64,000 nucleotides of DNA. Source: Pseudorhodoferax aquiterrae (GTDB taxonomy: Bacteria; Pseudomonadota; Gammaproteobacteria; Burkholderiales; Burkholderiaceae_C). Shown one piece after another: positions 59,005 to 64,000 of this stretch (position 1 is its first letter; each line of letters opens with the position of its first letter). The DNA lies in assembly GCF_014652235.1 (NCBI RefSeq), contig NZ_BMYK01000017.1, positions 1 through 64,000 on the forward strand. Reading direction: 5' to 3'. The position numbers were made by a program, and so were the translations under genes. Under the pieces are notes generated by a model. The model was not told the DNA's origin. It saw nothing but the letters and a program-made list of their open reading frames with translations, and ran no database searches.

Positions 59005-61533
59005 ATGGCTGAGACTGTTTTTCGATTCGACCGGGCCGAGTTGCGGCTGGACACGCGCGAACTCTGCGTGGATGGCGCCCCTGTGGCCGTGGGCGCCCGC
59101 GCCTTCGACCTGCTGCAGGCGCTGGTGACCCACCGCGACCGGCTGCTGACCAAGCACGAACTCATGGAGATGGTCTGGCCCAAGCTGGTCGTCGAGGAGA
59201 ACAACCTGCAGGTGCAGGTCAGCACGCTGCGCAAGCTGCTGGGCAGCAAGGCGATCGCCACCGTGCCGGGGCGTGGCTACCGCTTCGCAGCGCCCCTGAT
59301 CGACCAAGCTCCGGTGCCGGCGGCGCCGCAGCGCGTGGCGGCGCCGCCCACCGCGCGCGGCCATGTCGGCAACCTGCGCCAGGGGCCGCCGCTGGTGGGC
59401 CGGGCCGCAGACCTCGCGGCTGTCGCCGCGCTCGTGCGCTCGCAGCGTCTGGTCAGTCTGCTGGGGGCCGGCGGCATCGGCAAGACCAGCCTGGCCCGCG
59501 CGGTCGGCTGGGAACTGGGCCATGCGTTCGCCGATGGCGTCTGGCTGGTGCCGCTGGCCGATGTGGCCGAAGCCGCGGCGCTGCCGCTGGCCGTGGCGCG
59601 CGTGCTGCAGATCAACCTGCCCGGGCCCGACCCGCTCGCCGCCCTGGCGGAGCGGCTGCCACCCCAGGCGTTGCTGGTGCTGGACAACTGCGAACATCTG
59701 GCCGGCGCCGTGGCCGAACTCGTGCAGCGCCTCCTGCAGACCAGCCCCGGACTGCACGTGCTGGCCACCAGCCAGGAGCCGCTGCGTCTGGCGCGCGAGC
59801 AGCAGGTGCGGTTGCAGGCACTGGCCGTGCCCGAGCCAGGTGCGCGTGAGGCGGCGCAGTCGCACGGTGCCGTGGCCCTGTTCCTGGCGCGCGCCCAGGC
59901 CGCGCAACCGGGGTTCATGCTCGAGGCCGGCAACGAGGGGGCCGTCGTGGAGATCTGCCGCGCGCTCGACGGCGTGCCGCTGGCGCTGGAATTCGCCGCC
60001 GCACGCGTGCCGCTCCTGGGCGTGGAAGGCGTGCGCCAGCACCTGGGCCAGCGCCTGCGCGTGCTGAGCCGCGGCGCGCGCGACGCGCCCGAACGCCACC
60101 GCACACTGCGCGCCACGCTGGACTGGAGCCATGCGCTCTTGCGCGAGGATGAGAAGAAGGTGTTCCGCCGCCTGGGCGTGTTCGTCGGCGGCTTCGGCCT
60201 GGAACTGGCCCAGCAACTGGCAGCGGACGACAGCACCGACGCCTGGGATGTGCTGGAACTGCTGGGCAACCTCGTCGACAAGTCCATGGTGGTGGTGGAC
60301 ACCGCCAGCGCCCAGCCGCGCTACCGCCTGCTGGAGACCGCGCGGGCCTACGCCTGGGACCAGCTCGCGCTGGCCGGCGAGCGGCCCGCGTTGCAGCTCG
60401 CCCATGCGCGCGCCATGCTGGCCATGTTCGACCGCCGCACGCGCATGGAGCGCCTGGGCCTGGAAACCGTGGACCAGTGGATGCAGGCCTGCCAGGGCGA
60501 GGCCGACAACCTGCGCGCTGCCATCGACTGGGCCGTTGCGGCCGGCGAGCGCGCGCTCGCGCTGGATCTGGCCAACACGGCTGCCGAGTTCATGTACGAG
60601 GCCGGCCGCTACCCCGAATGCGTGGCCTGGATGCGCCGCGTCGAGCCGCTGATCGATGCCGACACGCCCGAGCTTGTGCTCGCGCGCTTCCAGTTCGGCC
60701 TGGCCATGGTCGGCCTGCACGGCGGCGTGGAAGGGCGGGAGCGGCTGCGCCTGCTGGACGCGGCGCTGGCCATCCTGGAGCGCCACCCGCCCTCCATGGT
60801 GCTGGTCTACGCGCTGTGCATGCGCGGCTACGTGGCTGGCATCTGCGGCGACCTGGCGCTGGCGCGCAGCACGCTGGACCGCGTGCACGCCCTGACGCAG
60901 CCCGCCCCCTTCGCACCGCTGCGCGGCCTGCCGCTGTACATCGAGGGCATGGTGCGCCGTTTCGAGGGCCGCTCGCATGAGGCCCTGGCCGCCTTCACCG
61001 AGGCGCTGCCTTACGTGCGCCGCCACGGCGACGGCCGCACGCTGTTCTACCTGCAGAGCAACATGGCCGCCGTGCACCACGAGATGGGCCACCTGGACGA
61101 GGCCGTGGACCAGTACCGCCGCGCCATCGCGGCGCTCGAGGATTCACCGCGCACCGACGCGCAGATGATGTCTTTCGCGCTGGTCTGGTACGCCCATGCG
61201 CTGACGGCGCAGGGCGCGCTGGACGAGGCGCTGGAGCAGGTGCGGCGCAGCCTGCCGTACTGCCGGCGTTCGGTCGGCCTGCGGCACTTCGCCGGCATGC
61301 TGGCGCTGCTGGCAGCGCGGCGCGGCAAGCTGCGCGAGGCGGCCTTGCTGCTCGGTTGCGACGATGCGGCGCGGCAACGGCGGGGCGAGGTGCGTACGCC
61401 GTTCGATCTGCGCACCATGAAGGCCGTGCTGGCCCTCGTGGGAGCACAGCACGGCGAGGAGCGCGTGGTGGTGTGGCGCGTGCAGGGCGGCGCGCTGGAG
61501 GAGGGCGAGGCGGCGGAGCTGGCGCTGGGGTAG
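59005..61533 (+). CDS. Winged-helix (OmpR-type) regulator with ATPase and TPR regions
   Basis: An 842-residue regulator. Residues 5-105 are an OmpR/PhoB DNA-binding wing (VGARAFDLLQALVTHRDRLLTKHELMEMVWPKLVVEENNLQVQVSTLRKLLGS and GRGYRFAAP). Residues about 130-420 are an NB-ARC/STAND ATPase with Walker A LLGAGGIGKTSLARAVG and Walker B ALLVLDNCEHLAGAV. The C-terminal 350 residues form helical TPR-like repeats. These large cytoplasmic STAND regulators bind a ligand through the repeats and activate transcription after ATP exchange. ATG at 59005 is chosen over an upstream GTG (58978) because the domain starts 5 residues later. Confidence 0.9.
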   Translation: MAETVFRFDRAELRLDTRELCVDGAPVAVGARAFDLLQALVTHRDRLLTKHELMEMVWPKLVVEENNLQVQVSTLRKLLGSKAIATVPGRGYRFAAPLIDQAPVPAAPQRVAAPPTARGHVGNLRQGPPLVGRAADLAAVAALVRSQRLVSLLGAGGIGKTSLARAVGWELGHAFADGVWLVPLADVAEAAALPLAVARVLQINLPGPDPLAALAERLPPQALLVLDNCEHLAGAVAELVQRLLQTSPGLHVLATSQEPLRLAREQQVRLQALAVPEPGAREAAQSHGAVALFLARAQAAQPGFMLEAGNEGAVVEICRALDGVPLALEFAAARVPLLGVEGVRQHLGQRLRVLSRGARDAPERHRTLRATLDWSHALLREDEKKVFRRLGVFVGGFGLELAQQLAADDSTDAWDVLELLGNLVDKSMVVVDTASAQPRYRLLETARAYAWDQLALAGERPALQLAHARAMLAMFDRRTRMERLGLETVDQWMQACQGEADNLRAAIDWAVAAGERALALDLANTAAEFMYEAGRYPECVAWMRRVEPLIDADTPELVLARFQFGLAMVGLHGGVEGRERLRLLDAALAILERHPPSMVLVYALCMRGYVAGICGDLALARSTLDRVHALTQPAPFAPLRGLPLYIEGMVRRFEGRSHEALAAFTEALPYVRRHGDGRTLFYLQSNMAAVHHEMGHLDEAVDQYRRAIAALEDSPRTDAQMMSFALVWYAHALTAQGALDEALEQVRRSLPYCRRSVGLRHFAGMLALLAARRGKLREAALLLGCDDAARQRRGEVRTPFDLRTMKAVLALVGAQHGEERVVVWRVQGGALEEGEAAELALG

Positions 61534-61580
61534 CGGTCGCGGTTCGTCTTCAGCCGCAACGGTCCGCCACGGGGTGGCGG

Positions 61581-62645
61581 TCAGCCAGGCTTGCACAGGC
61601 CCAGGATCTGCTCCTGCTGCGGGCATTCCTTCGCCGGTTTCGATGGCACGGGCAGCGCTGCCTTCGCGGGGCCGGCCATGCAGGCACGGATCTCCTGTGC
61701 GGACGGAGGGTAGTAGAACCAGCCGCGGCCGAGGTTAGGAAGCGCCATCTGGACCTCGCGCCACTTCGGATGTCCTTTTTCCTGCAGCGTCGCGAAGTTC
61801 TGGCACAGCGACCGCGTCAGGTTGCGCAGGTGGCCTTCGGTTTCCTTGAGCCGAAAGTCGTAGGTGACCAGAAACGCCTTGACCGCCAAGCCCGCAATGT
61901 CCGTTGCCAGCAGATTGGGGTAATTCCTGGCCAGCACGTCGGATGGGAAATAGGTCTTGAGAACCGCTGCGCTGCTCGGATGGTCGCGGTCGAACTTGAG
62001 CAGCTTGATGAGTTTGCGCGATTCGGGCTTCATGTCGACGAGCAGCTTGGCGGGCTGCCCGGCAACGACGGCCACCACATCGACGGTCTTGTCGGTCACC
62101 AGCTTGATCAGCGCCTGCTCGTTGGAGGCGAAACTCGCGTTGGCTTGCGGCATCGGCTCGCCGAACATCAGGCGGTAGAGCGTGGCCGAAGTCAACGCCG
62201 TTCCACTGCCGGATTCGCCCGCGCTGATTCTGGCGTTCTTGATGTCGTGGATGTAGTTCAGTTCCGAGTCGGCCCGGACGATGAAATAGATCTCTTCGTT
62301 GTACAGCGGCATGACCACCCGCAAGGGGCGAATCATGTCGCGGGCTTCCGCGTTTCCGCCCGCGGCGATGTCGAGAAAGGCCTGGTACACGTCCGACTGC
62401 ACCAGGGCCAGTTTGACGCCGGCGTCGTAACGCAAGCGGCGCACATTTTCGGCGGAACCGGCCGAAGGCAGGACCTCGAGTTTGACGTCCGCTGCGGGCG
62501 CGGCGAACTGGGCGAGATCCTGCCCGATCTTGATGTAGGTTCCCCGCGAGGACGCCGTCACGATCTTGTATTCCGCCGCGGCGAACGCGGACATGTGAAG
62601 GAGCATTCCCGCGGCGACCAGCACGCGCAGCACGAGGTTTGTCAT
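61581..62645 (-). CDS. TAXI-family TRAP-type solute-binding protein
   Basis: A 354-residue periplasmic protein. Signal peptide (LVLRVLVAAGMLLHMSAFAAAEYK), then TAXI landmarks YKIVTASSRGTYIKIGQDLA, VLPSAGSAENVRRLRYD, ALVQSDVY and ISAGESGSGTALTSATLYRLM. It would bind an organic anion such as glutamate. The protein ends with CPQQEQILGLCKPG, a Cys pair not usual for the family. The ATG directly follows the stop of the zinc-ribbon gene (TAA then ATG), so the two are translationally coupled. No TRAP permease (DctQM) is present nearby. Confidence 0.85.
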   Translation of the reverse strand: MTNLVLRVLVAAGMLLHMSAFAAAEYKIVTASSRGTYIKIGQDLAQFAAPAADVKLEVLPSAGSAENVRRLRYDAGVKLALVQSDVYQAFLDIAAGGNAEARDMIRPLRVVMPLYNEEIYFIVRADSELNYIHDIKNARISAGESGSGTALTSATLYRLMFGEPMPQANASFASNEQALIKLVTDKTVDVVAVVAGQPAKLLVDMKPESRKLIKLLKFDRDHPSSAAVLKTYFPSDVLARNYPNLLATDIAGLAVKAFLVTYDFRLKETEGHLRNLTRSLCQNFATLQEKGHPKWREVQMALPNLGRGWFYYPPSAQEIRACMAGPAKAALPVPSKPAKECPQQEQILGLCKPG

Positions 62646-63431
62646 TTATCGCTTCTCCTGTGGCATATCGAGATTGCACAGCCCCAGCGCTGCGACGGCC
62701 GGTGGACATGGCTTGCCCGTCGATGACTCTGGAAGGGGGACTGCATCGGTACCGGTGGCCGGAAGGCTCGAGCTCGTGGCCGCTTCTGTAGCGGGTGCCG
62801 CAGCCGATCGCTGCCGTACGGCGTCGTTCTCCATGGCAAGGGGCGACTGAACCGCTTCGTTCGGCATGGCAGTGGCATCCCGCGCGGGTGGGCGTTCGGA
62901 GCCCACGGATTCCTGGCCACGGCGCGCGTTCGACGAATCGCCGGCCGCCTCTTCCCGGCCTTGCGACCCATCGGCGCGGGACCGAGCACCTTGGTACACA
63001 TAGGCGGAAATCGCCCCGACCACCAGCAGCAGCGCGAGCACTAGGACCGCCATGCGCGTGCCCCGCTGCGAGCGGGCGCCAGGGAGCGAAAGTTCCGGCG
63101 GCGCGGCTGCGTCGGCCGATGGGCGGTCCACGTGCCCATCCGTCGGATGCTTGCTCTGGAACAGGGCGGCGGATGGCGGCGCTTCCAATCTCTGCGGCGT
63201 GCCGTCGCCGCCCGCCAAATCAAAATTGGACGGCCGAAACTGGAAATCGCGTTCCGGGGGCACTGTCAGAGAAAATGCGCCGCCGCATTTGTGGCATTTC
63301 GTCGCGGTTCGCAGATCCACCCCGCCACATCGGTAACAAGGCTGAAGATTTAACTGACCGTCACAACTGTTGCAATAATCTACATCCGCCGGATTGAGAT
63401 GCTGACAGAAGAGGCACTTGAGCGTGGACAT
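62646..63431 (-). CDS. Zinc-ribbon membrane protein with a Cys-containing periplasmic tail
   Basis: A 261-residue protein. N-terminal zinc ribbons: CLFCQHLNPADVDYCNSC and CYRCGG...CHKCGG (residues about 5-50). A Ser/Pro-rich region follows, then one transmembrane segment (MAVLVLALLLVVGAISAYVY, about residues 125-145) and a long low-complexity tail of about 100 residues ending KPCPPAVAALGLCNLDMPQEKR. The zinc part should face the cytosol and the tail the periplasm. The ATG at 63431 is preferred over an upstream TTG (63488). It forms a two-gene unit with the TAXI protein and shares its CP-x5-LGLC tail. Confidence 0.8.
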   Translation of the reverse strand: MSTLKCLFCQHLNPADVDYCNSCDGQLNLQPCYRCGGVDLRTATKCHKCGGAFSLTVPPERDFQFRPSNFDLAGGDGTPQRLEAPPSAALFQSKHPTDGHVDRPSADAAAPPELSLPGARSQRGTRMAVLVLALLLVVGAISAYVYQGARSRADGSQGREEAAGDSSNARRGQESVGSERPPARDATAMPNEAVQSPLAMENDAVRQRSAAAPATEAATSSSLPATGTDAVPLPESSTGKPCPPAVAALGLCNLDMPQEKR

Positions 63432-63488
63432 CTGCGGCTTATCGGGTAACGCGGCATGGGCGGTGATCAAAATTGCGGCATTGTTCAA

Positions 63489-63846
63489 TAAAACGGTGCC
63501 ATTATGTGGGTGCTGATCAGAGCTCTGGGTGGTCGTATTCCCGACGGTAGCTACCTTCCCACAAGCTGTTTCACCCTATCTGAGCGGTCGTCACCGGCTC
63601 TCGAAGCGGACCTGCACCAGGAGCTTGTTTTCCATTCCGGGTGGTGGACCGCGATACGCGACTTTGCTCGTTTCGAGAATGTCGCCAATTGGCCGCCGTG
63701 GGAATGAATCCCCCGGGACGATTCTCGTAAAGCACGGGCGTCACCTTCGTGTGGAGACGGGATTGAAGCTCCGGATGGAACCGGATCGGGCCGTGCGCCA
63801 CCTGGTGCGGCAAGGCGCCGGTTCGCCGGGCTTGCCAGAGATTCCG
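63489..63846. other. Intergenic region, no supported gene
   Basis: A 358-base stretch between the zinc-ribbon gene and the hydrolase. A 67-codon plus-strand frame (from ATG 63504) and several minus-strand frames exist but show no recognisable motif and mixed composition. The region is less GC-rich at its left end and probably holds the promoter of the zinc-ribbon/TAXI pair; no clear box is visible. Confidence 0.6.
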
Positions 63847-64000
63847 TCAGTTGAACCGATCCAACTCCCCCACCACCCACGGATACACGTCCTTCGCCGC
63901 GCCGCGCCCCACGAACAAGTCCATGTGCGCATAGCCCTCGAACACCTGGCGCCGGTACAGCGCCGGGTCGTTGTGGCGCTGCAGCCAGGCCTGCGTGCGC
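63847..64000 (-). CDS. Alpha/beta hydrolase, C-terminal end (partial)
   Basis: The minus-strand frame entering at the window edge encodes 50 complete residues ending RQVFEGYAHMDLFVGRGAAKD, then a short tail and the stop at 63847-63849. The GYAHMDLFVG motif carries a catalytic His of alpha/beta hydrolases (as in the C-terminal domain of some cholesterol-oxidase-like and poly-hydroxyalkanoate-type hydrolases). The N-terminal part lies outside the window, so the family is open. Confidence 0.65.
   Translation of the reverse strand, partial: RTQAWLQRHNDPALYRRQVFEGYAHMDLFVGRGAAKDVYPWVVGELDRFN

Noticed and set aside
63504-63707. 67-codon plus-strand frame in the last intergenic region
   Set aside because: No recognisable motif, mixed codon use, no ribosome binding site; left as intergenic.
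1-64000. CRISPR array, prophage, insertion sequence or tRNA gene
   Set aside because: No regular repeat-spacer pattern, transposase, phage gene or tRNA-like cloverleaf was noticed in the sequence.

Overview
The window is a GC-rich, densely coded stretch of a Betaproteobacterium, most likely a Burkholderiales/Comamonadaceae member (the Variovorax, Acidovorax, Hydrogenophaga or Xenophilus area). The basis is indirect: four Bug/TctC-type solute-binding proteins, a PEP-CTERM protein behind a sigma-54 promoter, many LysR/GntR regulators next to carboxylate metabolism genes, and an extragenic repeat of a type I recall from this order. No rRNA, tRNA, CRISPR array, insertion sequence or prophage was recognised. 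The first bases look like a contig edge, because a palindromic repeat abuts the tail of an ABC permease gene.

Layout. 1-5 kb: tail of a NitT/TauT-type ABC importer, a membrane cytochrome c, a HAD phosphatase, an XRE regulator and a Bcr/CflA-like MFS exporter. 5.1-8.8 kb: a putative copper acquisition cluster (DUF2946, TonB receptor, YcnI-PCuAC fusion). 8.8-9.8 kb: a THxN-type PEP-CTERM protein with a sigma-54 promoter and upstream inverted repeats. 9.8-13.6 kb: patatin, TfoX and VF530 operon, sterol desaturase-type hydroxylase, GntR regulator. 13.9-19.4 kb: Bug protein with gamma-glutamyltransferase, a four-rhodanese protein, a membrane-cupin fusion and a glycine-zipper protein. 19.6-29.4 kb: UvrA-like ATPase, then a sulfonate-type unit (TauD-like dioxygenase, two tandem binding proteins, ATPase, permease), an ALDH7 dehydrogenase and an exported peroxiredoxin.

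29.4-40.2 kb: a small hydrolase, LysR/NAD(P)-binding divergent pair, a frameshifted ECF sigma factor between two tiny CPAC membrane proteins, a tartrate/malate-type dehydrogenase with Bug protein and LysR, an AEC permease, a serine hydrolase and TerC. 40.2-45.2 kb: a carboxylate module (two Bug proteins, SDR, 2-hydroxyacid dehydrogenase) divergent from a citrate-synthase-like protein with an N-terminal DNA-binding domain, separated by an AT-rich operator-like island. 45.2-48.6 kb: a toxin-antitoxin pair and an operon of a mini J-domain protein with three unrecognised proteins. 48.8-52.6 kb: an arsenic operon with three arsenate reductases and a broken arsB. 52.6-56.8 kb: an SbcCD-like nuclease/ATPase pair split by the extragenic repeat. 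57-64 kb: a PQQ-type dehydrogenase with diheme cytochrome c, a large winged-helix/ATPase regulator, a TAXI-type binding protein with a zinc-ribbon membrane protein, and the end of an alpha/beta hydrolase.

The main themes are scavenging of organic acids and sulfonates, metal handling (copper uptake, arsenic resistance) and redox enzymes. Best candidates for new biology are the J-domain operon (45.8-48.6 kb), the copper cluster with its YcnI-PCuAC fusion, the HTH-citrate synthase module and the zinc-ribbon/TAXI pair that share a cysteine tail motif.
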